Notes: generated from the letters alone by a model not told the origin. Shown: positions 17,044 to 24,979, numbered from the stretch's first letter. The stretch is DNA of 60,140 bases from Spirochaetaceae bacterium (GCA_017936665.1 JAGBFB010000016.1:1-60140); one strand, 5' to 3'. Made by a program: numbers and translations.

Positions 17044-18238
17044 CAGGATGTAAAACCTTTATGATACATAAATTGCGTTTTTCTTTTAATTTTATAATAT
17101 TACCTATAAAAAATTCATTTTCATCTTGTTCTGTTTTATCTTGATTAGTGTTTTCGGTTAAAATTTTAACGTCAGGCATAAAAGGCATTTCAGGATTTGA
17201 ATTTATTACCTGTGCAATTAAAGAATTATTTAGCAATACAATTGAGCCAATAGGATAGGCACCCATCATTTTTACAAAGGCTTGAATTAAATCTGGATCA
17301 AATTGTTTTTGTGTATCACTCATTAAATTTTTGATTGCGTCATATCCAATTAATGAATCTCTGTAGTTCTTTTTTGAAATCATTGCAGTGAAAGCATCTG
17401 CAATAGCCAATATTCTAGCACTTTTTTCTATGGAGTTTTCTTTTAATCCACTTGGATATCCTGTACCATTCCATGCTTCATGATGTTGATTAATAATCAA
17501 TGCAACTTCTTTTGAAAAAAACAATGTTTCAGAAACAAATCTTGATGAGCGTAGTGGATGAAGTTTTACCATGTTGTATTCACTTGTAGAAAGAGAAGAT
17601 TTCTTTTTGATAATTTGTTCTGAAGTATTTAGCATTCCTATGTCATGAAAAATTGCAGCACCTATAAGTTGTAAAACTTCTCTTTTTGTAAACCCAAGGA
17701 TAATCGCCAATGAAGATGAAAATATTGCTGAATTTAAGGCTGCTTTTGCTAAGTCTGTTTCAGGATCTAAAGACATAATATAGCCAATGATATTCATGCT
17801 ATCCTGAAAAGTGATTTTATATATTTCTTCAATAGTGATATCAACTTCGCTTCTAGATATATTTATATTATTTTTTGCATTGTTAAAAAATTCTCGAATT
17901 TTCTTTTTGCATTTAGAATAGGTTTCTCTTGTGGTTTTGTCAATTAAAGAAAGATTATCTGCAATAATCTGTAATGTACTTTTTGCAAACATATTTTCTA
18001 AAATTGTTTTGTTTTGGTCAGGAGTTTCTGTTTTATCATTTATGTTGATGATTTTTTCTTCTTCTAAAATTTTTCCGTTGGTTATTACATATTCAATATT
18101 TAAATTTTTAATTAGTTCAATATGATTTTCTGTGAGTGGATTGTTTTCTGATAAAAACATATTTATCCCATCATCAAAAAAAACTGGAGAGGTAAACTTC
18201 ATATTTGTTTTCAATTCTGAACTTTTTATTTTTTGCAT
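17027..18238 (-). CDS. HD-GYP domain protein (cyclic di-GMP phosphodiesterase type)
   Basis: Predicted to hydrolyse cyclic di-GMP. The 403-residue protein has an N-terminal region (about 1-140) that resembles the DUF3391 part found in such proteins, then an HD-GYP domain. Metal ligands are seen in IFHDIGML and in NQHHEAWNGTGYPSGL, followed by ARILAIADAFTAMISKKNYR. All key residues are present, so activity is plausible. There is no membrane segment. It sits between an FlhB-like and a FliK-like gene on one side and yraN on the other, which points to motility-linked signalling. It begins four bases after the FlhB-like gene stop. Confidence 0.85.
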   Translation of the reverse strand: MQKIKSSELKTNMKFTSPVFFDDGINMFLSENNPLTENHIELIKNLNIEYVITNGKILEEEKIININDKTETPDQNKTILENMFAKSTLQIIADNLSLIDKTTRETYSKCKKKIREFFNNAKNNINISRSEVDITIEEIYKITFQDSMNIIGYIMSLDPETDLAKAALNSAIFSSSLAIILGFTKREVLQLIGAAIFHDIGMLNTSEQIIKKKSSLSTSEYNMVKLHPLRSSRFVSETLFFSKEVALIINQHHEAWNGTGYPSGLKENSIEKSARILAIADAFTAMISKKNYRDSLIGYDAIKNLMSDTQKQFDPDLIQAFVKMMGAYPIGSIVLLNNSLIAQVINSNPEMPFMPDVKILTENTNQDKTEQDENEFFIGNIIKLKEKRNLCIIKVLHPDEYKL

Positions 18239-18241
18239 TTT

Positions 18242-18487
18242 TTATCCTTCCTTCATTTTTATAAAAGCAAATATTTTTGCAAGTATGGTGTAAGTTTCTT
18301 CTGGGATAAATTCTCCAATTTCTTGCAAACTAATTATCTCTGTTGTTTCTACATTTTTTACTATTGGAATTGAATTTTCTTTTGCTAATTGAATTATTTG
18401 TTCAGCAATATGATTTTTTCCTTTCGCTGTTAGAAAAGGGGCTTCAACTCCTTCTGGGTATGATAATACAACTGCTTTTTTATTCAT
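18242..18487 (-). CDS. FlhB C-terminal-domain-like protein (FlhX/YlqH type)
   Basis: Only 81 residues, equal to the cytoplasmic C-terminal part of the flagellar export switch FlhB. Alignment by eye: VVLSYPEGVEAPFLTAKGKN matches the FlhB stretch after the NPTH cleavage site, then HIAEQIIQLAKENSIPIVKN, and the end IPEETYTILAKIFAFIKM. No membrane part and no NPTH motif are present, so it cannot self-cleave. Bacillus subtilis has the same kind of protein (YlqH) near rplS. It overlaps the FliK-like gene by four bases. A role in hook-length control or export specificity is inferred from homology and neighbours. Confidence 0.8.
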   Translation of the reverse strand: MNKKAVVLSYPEGVEAPFLTAKGKNHIAEQIIQLAKENSIPIVKNVETTEIISLQEIGEFIPEETYTILAKIFAFIKMKEG

Positions 18488-19536
18488 GCATTGTACTCCA
18501 CAATAGTTATTGGTAAATCTTCAGTAAACAATCCTTGAGTTTTAGCTTCTGAAGAAAATTCAATATCTAAAAATTCCTTATCATCTGAAAACAGATTTTT
18601 TAGAATTAAAATATCAGTTTTTTCAATTTCTGGTTCACAAAAATATTTTATGTTTTTGTACTTTTGCAAATCATCGCATTTGTAGTATATCATAAAATAA
18701 TAGTTTTTATTGCCATTTGTACAAAATATGTATGTTTTTTGTAATTTTTTTTCATCTAAATCTATTAAAAATCTAATATTTCCAGTGAATTTTGTTTTTG
18801 TAAGGTTGATTTCAAAAGGAAGTAAAATCCAATGATATTTTGAATCCTTATTTTTAATTTGATTTATTAAGGTCAAATTATTTTTTGTTTCTTGATTTTC
18901 TTGTTCTTCTTTTTTTTCATATTGTGAATTTTCATCTTCAATTAAATGTAAATATTTTGCTAGGTTTTCAAGTTTTTCTTCTGAAAGAGAAAATCCTTTT
19001 GTTGCAAAATTTAAATCTAGTTGGGATAAATTTGATAATTCATCTTCTGTTTTAGGTGTATTTGGATTTTTATTTTTTGTTGATAAAATATTTTTTGCTT
19101 TGCTTCTGCTTTTTTTTATTTGTGGAATATTTAATTTTAACTGATGTTGCTGAAAAAATTGAATTAAGTTTAGCGAAATTTTATCTTGTGGTAAATTTAA
19201 GTTTTTTAATAATTCTATTATTTGTTGGTTGTTTTGCGTAAATGATTTTACATCAAGTTTGTTAATTTGGTTTTCAATTTCTTTGGAATCAGATATAGTT
19301 GTTGGAATAAGGTGTAATGTTTTTCCTTGCATCTTGATTGTTGCTTTAAAAGTATTTCCTGATAAAAGAGTTTCTTTTGATGAAACTTCAAACATTGTTC
19401 CTGCAAAAGAAGCGATGTATTTATTTGGAGTGTCAGTTGTGTTTAAAATTCGTACAAAAACCGAAGAACCATCTTTTAAAACATTTTGAGAATTATTAAA
19501 ATTAACAATGTTTATTGAGTTATGTATTCTATTCAT
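18484..19536 (-). CDS. FliK-like / YlqG-like flagellar hook-length control protein (putative)
   Basis: A 350-residue protein with low sequence conservation. N-terminal beta-rich stretch GSSVFVRILNTTDTPNKYIA, a polar, Asn/Lys/Gln-rich middle (about 90-230), and a C-terminal region with YHWILLPFEINLTKTKFTGN that fits a FliK C-terminal domain. In B. subtilis the YlqG-YlqH pair has the same order downstream of rplS. The call rests mainly on that context and architecture. The assigned ATG at 19536 directly follows the T-run of a strong hairpin and lacks a ribosome binding site, so the true start or its regulation is uncertain. Confidence 0.6.
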   Translation of the reverse strand: MNRIHNSINIVNFNNSQNVLKDGSSVFVRILNTTDTPNKYIASFAGTMFEVSSKETLLSGNTFKATIKMQGKTLHLIPTTISDSKEIENQINKLDVKSFTQNNQQIIELLKNLNLPQDKISLNLIQFFQQHQLKLNIPQIKKSRSKAKNILSTKNKNPNTPKTEDELSNLSQLDLNFATKGFSLSEEKLENLAKYLHLIEDENSQYEKKEEQENQETKNNLTLINQIKNKDSKYHWILLPFEINLTKTKFTGNIRFLIDLDEKKLQKTYIFCTNGNKNYYFMIYYKCDDLQKYKNIKYFCEPEIEKTDILILKNLFSDDKEFLDIEFSSEAKTQGLFTEDLPITIVEYNA

Positions 19537-19577
19537 AAAAAAACGGATTACAATAGATTTATTCTATCATAATCCGT
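19537..19577 (-). terminator. terminator after rplS, T-run touching the FliK-like start codon
   Basis: Minus-strand stem acggatta / taatccgt (outer, 8 bp) plus ataga / tctat (inner, 5 bp), followed by seven Ts at 19543-19537. The next three bases are the ATG of the FliK-like gene. It should end most rplS transcripts and could attenuate the downstream genes. Confidence 0.8.
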
Positions 19578-19609
19578 GGTATAAAAATATTCAATCTGTT
19601 TTGTAAAAA

Positions 19610-19978
19610 TTATTTTTCTACTTTGTCAGATTTTTTTACGATAAGTTCTTTAATTTTTGCGCTCTTACCAACTTTATCGCGAATGTAATAAAGTTTTGAA
19701 CGGCGAACTTTACCTGGGCGTACTACTTCAATTTTAGCAATACGAGGTGAGTTCATTGGGAATACACGTTCTACACCAACGCCATAAGAGTTTTTGCGAA
19801 CTGTGAAAGTTCTTCTTACTCCAGCGTTTTTGAAACAAATTACAAGTCCTTCATAAACCTGAATTCTTTCTGTTTTTCCTTCAACGATTTTGAAGTGAAC
19901 TCTTACTGTATCTCCAATTTTGAAAGAATCAAGATCTGTTCTTCTCTGTGATTCTTCGATGGTTTTAATTAAATCCAT
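19610..19978 (-). CDS. rplS: 50S ribosomal protein L19
   Basis: Large-subunit protein at the interface with the 30S. The 122-residue product has the L19 pattern: [20 protein letters not shown], then [32 protein letters not shown] and [15 protein letters not shown]. Aggggaac precedes the ATG at 19978. It follows trmD by two bases as last gene of the rpsP operon and is followed by a strong terminator. Confidence 0.96.
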   Translation of the reverse strand: MDLIKTIEESQRRTDLDSFKIGDTVRVHFKIVEGKTERIQVYEGLVICFKNAGVRRTFTVRKNSYGVGVERVFPMNSPRIAKIEVVRPGKVRRSKLYYIRDKVGKSAKIKELIVKKSDKVEK

Positions 19979-19980
19979 AA

Positions 19981-20763
19981 TTAGTTCCCCTTTATAATTT
20001 CCTCAATCATTTGTTCCGCCTCTTGTGTTAACTTACCTGAACTTCGAGCAGAACTTATCATGTCTGGCCGATTTTTTAAGGTTTTAGCTAAACGTTTTTT
20101 TAGGCGCCACTTTCGGATATTTTCATGATGTCCTGATAATAAAACATCAGGAACTTTCATTCCCTGAAACACTTCGGGACGAGTGTACTGGGGATATTCC
20201 AAAAGTCCGTCAGAAAAGCTTTCTTCTTCTAAAGATTCACTAGAAATTACACCGTCAACAAGTCTGTAAACAGAATCTATAATAACAGTTGCCGCAATTT
20301 CCCCAGATGAAAGTACATAGTCGCCTATGGAAATTTCATCATCAACATAGGAATCAATAATTCTTTGGTCGATACCTTCGTATCTTCCGCAGATGAATAC
20401 AAGTTCTTCTTCCTGACTAAGTTCGTAGGCTAATTTTTGTGTTAAAGGTTTTCCAGAAGGAGTAACGTAAATCACTCTCTTGCTTTTTTTAGTTTTAGAT
20501 TTTTTTGCTTTTTTAGCATCTAAAACTTTGGGTTTTACTTTAACAGATTCTAAAGCCTTACACAGTGGTTCTGTTTTCATTAACATTCCAGCACCACCGC
20601 CATATGGACTGTCATCACATGTTTTGTGTTTATCAAAGGCAAAATCCCTGATATTCACCATTTCGTAGGCAATAATTCCTTTTTCTACCGCCTTTGCCAT
20701 GATTGAGTTTTCAAAAAAAGCACGGGGTATTTCAGGAAATAAGGTCAGCACGTAAAACTTCAT
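19981..20763 (-). CDS. trmD: tRNA (guanine-N1)-methyltransferase
   Basis: Methylates G37 of tRNAs with S-adenosylmethionine, preventing frameshifts. The 260-residue protein shows TrmD motifs [14 protein letters not shown], the knot region [20 protein letters not shown] and [13 protein letters not shown], then [20 protein letters not shown]. Between EPLCKALES and RVIYVTPSG there is a Lys-rich insertion (about residues 75-96) absent from standard TrmD, which may give extra tRNA contact. It sits between rimM and rplS in the usual order. Confidence 0.95.
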   Translation of the reverse strand: MKFYVLTLFPEIPRAFFENSIMAKAVEKGIIAYEMVNIRDFAFDKHKTCDDSPYGGGAGMLMKTEPLCKALESVKVKPKVLDAKKAKKSKTKKSKRVIYVTPSGKPLTQKLAYELSQEEELVFICGRYEGIDQRIIDSYVDDEISIGDYVLSSGEIAATVIIDSVYRLVDGVISSESLEEESFSDGLLEYPQYTRPEVFQGMKVPDVLLSGHHENIRKWRLKKRLAKTLKNRPDMISSARSSGKLTQEAEQMIEEIIKGN

Positions 20764-20768
20764 GGATT

Positions 20769-21401
20769 TTACTCCAGAATCCAGAGGTGCATCAGTTGAA
20801 TAACCTTGTCTTTTATATCGACCGTACCGATAAACTCCTTTTTGAAAGGAACCAAAACTGTTTTAGTTTTTGCTTTATCTGTGCTGTCTGACGGGATTTT
20901 CAAACTCTCGGAGAGTTCAACTTCTAAAAGTTTACCTGCTCCGCCTTCCAATACGTCTGTGATAGTTCCTGCAATTATTGCAGACTCAGTATTTTCTGCC
21001 AGTCCAGAAATTTTTGCTGGTTTCTTCTCATTTGGAAGATATACCAATTTACATTGTTTAAGATCCTCAACATAGAACTCGCCTTCATTTAAAGGACAAG
21101 CCTTGTCGCGGGTAACTAGAATTTCGCTACCAGAAAGTTTTTTTGCGTCTTCTGGTGTGTTGATTCCAGATAATTTCATAATCAAAGAATTGACATTCCC
21201 TTCAACTGATTCAACTTTATAAGTTTTTTCAGTTGTGCCAATCTTCAAAGTAACTTCTTGTAGTTCAAAAAAATGTTCACATTCACCGGAAGTACTTTCT
21301 ACTTTAAACTTACCCGATAAACCATGAGTTCCACGGATAATTCCAATAATCAACTTCTGCATCTCTTGTGCAGGTTGATTTTTTTTTCCTAATAGCGCCA
21401 T
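20769..21401 (-). CDS. rimM: 16S rRNA processing protein RimM
   Basis: 30S assembly factor acting on the 16S 3' domain near S19. The product is 210 residues; the N-terminal RimM barrel is seen in LIIGIIRGTHGLSGKFKVES, and the PRC-barrel-like C-terminal half has EFYVEDLKQCKLVYL and LVPFKKEFIGTVDIKDKVIQ. It overlaps khpA by one base and precedes trmD by five, the conserved order. It is somewhat longer than many RimM proteins. Confidence 0.9.
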   Translation of the reverse strand: MALLGKKNQPAQEMQKLIIGIIRGTHGLSGKFKVESTSGECEHFFELQEVTLKIGTTEKTYKVESVEGNVNSLIMKLSGINTPEDAKKLSGSEILVTRDKACPLNEGEFYVEDLKQCKLVYLPNEKKPAKISGLAENTESAIIAGTITDVLEGGAGKLLEVELSESLKIPSDSTDKAKTKTVLVPFKKEFIGTVDIKDKVIQLMHLWILE

Positions 21402-21634
21402 TAATCTAGAATTTCCAGAGTGTATCGTTTGCCAGCTTTGTTAGCAGAAGCACTAAGAACAGTTCTCAAAGCTTTTGCAATTCTACCGTATTTTCCGATA
21501 ACTTTACCAATGTCGCTTTGTGCAACGCGTAATTCGATTACTGTTGATTTTTCGCCCTCAACTTCTTGTACTGAGACGCTACTTGGATCATTGACCAATG
21601 ATTTTGCAATGTATTCAATCAGGTCTTTTTCCAT
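21401..21634 (-). CDS. khpA: KH-domain RNA-binding protein KhpA/YlqC
   Basis: A 77-residue single KH domain. The RNA-binding GxxG loop is in DIGKVIGKYGRIAKALRTVL. Members of this family, encoded between rpsP and rimM as here, bind RNA and influence translation and cell division in Gram-positive bacteria. gagca lies upstream of the ATG at 21634, 17 bases after rpsP. Confidence 0.9.
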   Translation of the reverse strand: MEKDLIEYIAKSLVNDPSSVSVQEVEGEKSTVIELRVAQSDIGKVIGKYGRIAKALRTVLSASANKAGKRYTLEILD

Positions 21635-21651
21635 TTTTTGCTCCTCAAATA

Positions 21652-21897
21652 CTAAGCGTTAAATTGTTTTTTTGTAAAAATTTTGCGAACAGTGTCTGTA
21701 GGTTGAGCTCCAACACCAATCCAGTAACGAGCACGATCTTCATTGAATGAAATCTGTTTATCTTCTGCTTCAATTGGATGATAGATACCGATTTCTTCGA
21801 TAACAGTTCCATCTCGTGGTGCACGTGAATCCTGTACTACGATTCTGTAGTAAGGGCGTTTTTTTGATCCAAACTTCTTAAGTCTGATTTTAACCAC
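21652..21897 (-). CDS. rpsP: 30S ribosomal protein S16
   Basis: Small-subunit assembly protein, 81 residues: [35 protein letters not shown], and [15 protein letters not shown]. The frame is open further upstream, but the family starts at VKIRLK. I place the start at GTG 21897, with ggagg ideally spaced before it. First gene of rpsP-khpA-rimM-trmD-rplS. A strong promoter and a small hairpin precede it. Confidence 0.95.
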   Translation of the reverse strand: MVKIRLKKFGSKKRPYYRIVVQDSRAPRDGTVIEEIGIYHPIEAEDKQISFNEDRARYWIGVGAQPTDTVRKIFTKKQFNA

Positions 21898-21942
21898 TTC
21901 TTTCCTCCATGTTAAAATTTTGCACACATAGTGTGAACATAT

Positions 21943-21971
21943 TTTATAGCATAAAACGGGGATTTGGTCAA
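21943..21971 (-). promoter_or_regulatory. promoter of the rpsP operon
   Basis: Minus strand: -35 ttgacc (21971-21966), 17-base spacer, -10 tataaa (21948-21943). A short cacac-ata-gtgtg hairpin follows in the leader (21922-21934), about where the transcript begins. Confidence 0.8.
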
Positions 21972-22025
21972 TCGACACTACAAAATTTTGCAAAATAGTA
22001 ATTACTATCAGAAAAATATGTTATT

Positions 22026-22256
22026 CTAAAAAAAACAAACTGCATTGCTTCCTTGACGCTTCGCTAGACGGTCGCACTACAGTTTGTTTTTTTTAGTTTA
22101 CCGAGTTTTTTCTGAAACTATTGTGATTTTGCAAACTTTTTGCGTTCGGGTAGATGGCTACGTTTCGCTAGACGGTCGCACTACAGTTTGTTTTTTTTAG
22201 TTTACATAGTTTTTTTAGTTTAATTTATTTTGCAAACTTTTTGCGTTCAGGGTAGG
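22026..22256. repeat. tandem repeat, unit about 104 bases, with long inverted repeat
   Basis: The stretch 21994-22337 holds no gene. The segment ttcgctagacggtcgcacta plus cagtttgttttttttag occurs at 22057-22101 and again at 22161-22205; gcaaactttttgcgttc also occurs twice (from about 22131 and 22231). The sequence ctaaaaaaaacaaactg (22026-22042) is the exact reverse complement of 22080-22096, giving a 17-bp stem with a T-run that can end minus-strand transcription from the lipoprotein gene at 22338. Confidence 0.75.
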
Positions 22257-22337
22257 AAATTGGGCTTGTTGTGGTTTGTGGCTGTTTGTAAAGGTTTTTA
22301 AGTGTGTTTTATAGACGCCTTTTTTTTTACAAATTTG

Positions 22338-23519
22338 TTATTTAGTTATTTCAGTATTATCAATAATGTCAAGCATTTCATTTGTTGGATAGGTATTGCA
22401 ATTATGTTGTGTAATACTGCTACTTTGTCCGATACTTGTATAATCATGTACTGCGTCCAAAGAATCCATAACAAATGAGAAGTTAATCATATTTTGTAAA
22501 TCATTTACGTTTACATTCATTCTTGAAGCAGCTTTAGTTAACATTGAATTAATGTGTTGTATTGCTTCGGGGTTAAGTTTCTCTGTACCGTTTTCTGAAA
22601 TGTAAATATTGAAAGGAGATGTAGCACCATAATTAGAGTCAGTACTATAAATCCAATTCCAACCATCAATGATTTGTTGTTTTTCTGTATCGTAATAATC
22701 TTTTCCGAAAGTGTTATAACCACTGCTGTTTTCAAAATCTTTGTAGGCTTTTTTATAATCTTCAAGTTTAAATGCTCGATAACAAACCCATAAGCTATCT
22801 TTGTCAAGTGCGGGATTATCTGAAGTAGCAATTATATTTTGCGTAATATCTTCAAAGATTGGTTTGCAAATATCGTTGATGCTTTTGTTGTAATCGTCGG
22901 TTGTTGAACCAATTAAGTAATCGAAATTATTTTTGTAACTAGTGGTTTCTGTTGAAAGACCAGATGTATATTCATCAAATGTTTTGAAATCAATGTCGGC
23001 AGGGGTTTGGTAACCTTTGTCAGTGCAATACGCTTTGAATTTGTCACTAAATTCCAAACTATTGATATAATTTTCATAATTATCCTGGAAATCTTGCATC
23101 ATTTTTAATGGATCAACTTCGCCAGTAAAAGTGCTACGGTAATCATTCCAATTAGGATATGCAACTTTATACGCGCTACCTTCGCCACCAATGGTTTCAA
23201 CGTGGAAGTAGTGGCTTGCGTCGGTTTGTGTCCCTTCGCAAATATCACAAATATCCGTTGCTGGAGGGCAGGTGTGGTTAGGGTCGGTTTGAATATCATC
23301 ACAAGTATCGCAGTAATCGTGTTGGTGGTCTTTATCCTGAACACCATCACAAATTTTGCAGTAGTCAGTTGGAGCGTTGTTGTTTTGTTCTTCGTTTGTG
23401 TTATCATTTGGAGAATTTCCATTATCGCAACTTGTAAATAAAATCATATTAGTAATCAAAAATAATGAAAGAACACAAAAAGTTATAAATTTTGTAAAAT
23501 AATCTGTCTTAGTTTTCAT
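22338..23519 (-). CDS. lipoprotein with three CxxC-xxxQxD-xxH motifs
   Basis: Function not recognised. I start it at ATG 23519 (393 residues) with taggag upstream. The signal ends in the lipobox LFTSC, Cys31. An Asn-rich linker follows, then three repeats of a motif CxxC-(x)3-Q-x-D-xx-H (from Cys54, Cys70 and Cys91), for example DICDICEGTQTDASH. Such Cys/His sets could bind metal or form disulfides. The remaining 280 residues are soluble and helical, with no known domain. Its leader carries two copies of a 71-base repeat, each with a tiny ORF and a ribosome binding site. No neighbour shares its orientation closely enough to form an operon. Confidence 0.7.
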   Translation of the reverse strand: MKTKTDYFTKFITFCVLSLFLITNMILFTSCDNGNSPNDNTNEEQNNNAPTDYCKICDGVQDKDHQHDYCDTCDDIQTDPNHTCPPATDICDICEGTQTDASHYFHVETIGGEGSAYKVAYPNWNDYRSTFTGEVDPLKMMQDFQDNYENYINSLEFSDKFKAYCTDKGYQTPADIDFKTFDEYTSGLSTETTSYKNNFDYLIGSTTDDYNKSINDICKPIFEDITQNIIATSDNPALDKDSLWVCYRAFKLEDYKKAYKDFENSSGYNTFGKDYYDTEKQQIIDGWNWIYSTDSNYGATSPFNIYISENGTEKLNPEAIQHINSMLTKAASRMNVNVNDLQNMINFSFVMDSLDAVHDYTSIGQSSSITQHNCNTYPTNEMLDIIDNTEITK

Positions 23520-23551
23520 AAATACTCCTATAAGAAGTTGTGAGAAAAATT

Positions 23552-23638
23552 TCAATTTTTAGAACAACTTCTTAGACGCAAGTTTGCATCGCAAACTTGA
23601 TTTGAATTGAGAGGCACTATATGTGCCGAACAATTCAT
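23552..23638 (-). CDS. repeat-borne small ORF (28 aa), leader of lipoprotein gene
   Basis: aggag precedes an ATG at 23638. The product begins MNCSAHIVPLNSNQVC and ends KN. Most of it lies in the repeat 23579-23649, in which two palindromes (ggcac...gtgcc and caagtttgc...gcaaacttg) are part of the coding sequence. A hairpin (aagaagttgt / acaacttctt) overlaps its end and precedes the lipoprotein ribosome binding site. A second copy of the same opening lies at 23732-23794. Expression is unproven. Confidence 0.4.
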   Translation of the reverse strand: MNCSAHIVPLNSNQVCDANLRLRSCSKN

Positions 23639-23649
23639 AAAATCTCCTA
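23579..23649 (-). repeat. 71-base direct repeat, copy A
   Basis: Almost identical to 23735-23805: only three bases in the loop of the caagtttgc / gcaaacttg hairpin differ. Read on the minus strand it carries a ribosome binding site, an ATG, and two hairpins. Confidence 0.85.
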
Positions 23650-23734
23650 TTGGAAGTAACTGAGGAATTTTCAAATTCCGAAGGAACTCCCAAGTCGCTG
23701 TTTCGTAATTAAATGAGAAACAGCAGTAAATCTA
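23650..23734 (-). repeat. hairpin modules shared with the split Rpn locus
   Basis: Between the two 71-base repeats lie gaggaattttcaaattcc (hairpin) and ctgtttcgtaat...gagaaacag (hairpin). Both, in the same order, recur at about 59595-59665, inside the broken Rpn gene. This is a dispersed modular repeat family. Confidence 0.7.
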
Positions 23735-23794
23735 CAAGTTTGCTTTGCAAACTTGATTTGAATTGAGAGGCACTATATGTGCCGAACAATTCAT
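23732..23794 (-). CDS. repeat-borne small ORF (20 aa)
   Basis: ATG at 23794 after aggag; product begins MNCSAHIVPLNSNQVC as in the ORF at 23552-23638, then KANL and stop. It is the upstream one of two copies. The conserved reading frame, ribosome binding site and spacing suggest translation is possible, but the identical DNA could be conserved simply by recent duplication. Confidence 0.35.
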   Translation of the reverse strand: MNCSAHIVPLNSNQVCKANL

Positions 23795-23805
23795 AAAATC
23801 TCCTA
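23735..23805 (-). repeat. 71-base direct repeat, copy B
   Basis: Second copy of the element at 23579-23649. The rest of 23806-24035 holds a gcacaaa...tttgtgc inverted repeat (23823-23861) and AT-rich sequence with no recognised gene. Confidence 0.85.
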
Positions 23806-24035
23806 GATTTCATAATTTTATGGCACAAACTTTGTTTAAAAATATAAATTTTTATTTGTGCATAACATACTACAGTTATTCTATATCAAAAAAAGAAATA
23901 TAGATAGAGAAAAGAGAAATTTTTGCAAAAATTTTTTCAACTTTACATCATTTTTTGCAAGTTTGCGCCTATTAATATATGTGTATAGAAAATATTTTTT
24001 CTGACACGAAAATTTATTTTATTGGAGAAAAACCT

Positions 24036-24905
24036 ATGCTCGTTTCACAAAACTCAACTCGTCGCAATTACAAGGATTCAGTTTTTGTAGATTTATTCGC
24101 TCACGACATATCTGCAAAAGAAAATTTTATTTCGTTGTACAATGCCTTGCACGGAACAAATTTAGATGTCGCAACTACGGAAATTCAACCAGTGATGATT
24201 GAAAAAGTCTTGTATATGAAATACTACAACGATGTGGCTATGCTAGTTGATGGAAAAATCGTTGTCATGATTGAACATCAGTCCACCATCAACGAAAATA
24301 TGCCCTTTCGCTTTTTGGAATACATCGCCCGTATTTACGAAAAAATTACTAATCCAAAGGAAAAGTTCGAGCGGAAGTTAATGAAACTCCCAGTTCCAGA
24401 ATTTTATGTTTTTTACAACGGAAAAGAAGATTTTCCATCCGAAAGCGAAATGAAATTATCCGATGCCTTCATAAAACTTGATGAAAATAAAAACTTTCCT
24501 CTTGAAATTTGCGTAAAAGTGATTAATATTAATGTAGATAAAGAAAATCCTGTTTTAAATCGTTGTGAGGCACTAAAAGAATATTCAGAATTTATGGAGC
24601 AAGTTCGGTTCAATCTTGAAAACAAAATTCCAGAGGCACTTACAGTCGCAATAAAACAATCGATAAAACAAGGCTTTCTTTCAGATTATCTTAGCCGAAA
24701 ATCCACGGAGGTTGAAAACATGTTATTAACAGAATACGACTATGACACAGATATCGCTGTTCAACGACAGGAAGCCTACGAAGATGGTGCTCAACAAACA
24801 AAAATCGAAACGGCTAAAAATTTATTAAACTTTGGTGATTCAGTTGAAAAAGTTGCACAGGTTACAGGACTTTCTATCGAAGAAATAACCGCTCTCGTAA
24901 AATAA
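24036..24905 (+). CDS. Rpn-type PD-(D/E)XK nuclease, second subfamily
   Basis: A 289-residue Rpn family protein of the RNYKDSVFVDLFAHD subfamily, different in its N-terminal half from the gene at 6856-7665. Core motifs: YNDVAMLVDGKIVVMIEHQS, with Asp and the E-x-Q, then NMPFRFLEYIARIYEKI, and the family-typical PEFYVFYNGKEDFPSE. The start is ATG 24036 after ggagaa; the frame is open 19 codons further upstream but without a ribosome binding site. The C-terminal tail (AQQTKIETAKNLLNFGDSVE, then KVAQVTGLSIEEITALVK) is of the same type as the tails of the other Rpn genes here. An ideal ribosome binding site precedes an in-frame ATG at 24720. Confidence 0.85.
   Translation: MLVSQNSTRRNYKDSVFVDLFAHDISAKENFISLYNALHGTNLDVATTEIQPVMIEKVLYMKYYNDVAMLVDGKIVVMIEHQSTINENMPFRFLEYIARIYEKITNPKEKFERKLMKLPVPEFYVFYNGKEDFPSESEMKLSDAFIKLDENKNFPLEICVKVININVDKENPVLNRCEALKEYSEFMEQVRFNLENKIPEALTVAIKQSIKQGFLSDYLSRKSTEVENMLLTEYDYDTDIAVQRQEAYEDGAQQTKIETAKNLLNFGDSVEKVAQVTGLSIEEITALVK
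24720..24905 (+). other. candidate internal RpnS-like short product (ATG start)
   Basis: ggagg at 24707-24711, eight bases, then ATG in the frame of the nuclease gene (residue 229). The product would be 61 residues, exactly the C-terminal tail after the catalytic domain. E. coli Rpn genes are known to make a short C-terminal protein from an internal start that binds and blocks the full nuclease. The strength of this site inside a coding region supports the same arrangement here. Confidence 0.5.
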
Positions 24906-24963
24906 AGCAATTTTTTTCAATAAAGACACAAAAATAATCATACTAGAAGTTTTAGCTTTACTG

Positions 24964-24972
24964 TGATAAAAT
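24964..24972 (+). promoter_or_regulatory. extended -10 directly upstream of tatD
   Basis: tga-taaaat (24964-24972), seven bases before ATG 24980, no ribosome binding site. Predicts a leaderless transcript. Confidence 0.45.
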
Positions 24973-24979
24973 CCAAACT

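Noticed and set aside
21898-21993. Longer S16 with 32 extra N-terminal residues
   Set aside because: The promoter and ribosome binding site lie within this stretch, and the family begins at VKIRLK.
23579-23805. Possible CRISPR array (two spaced repeats)
   Set aside because: Only two 71-base copies, unequal hairpin content, 85-base middle part shared with another locus, no cas genes.
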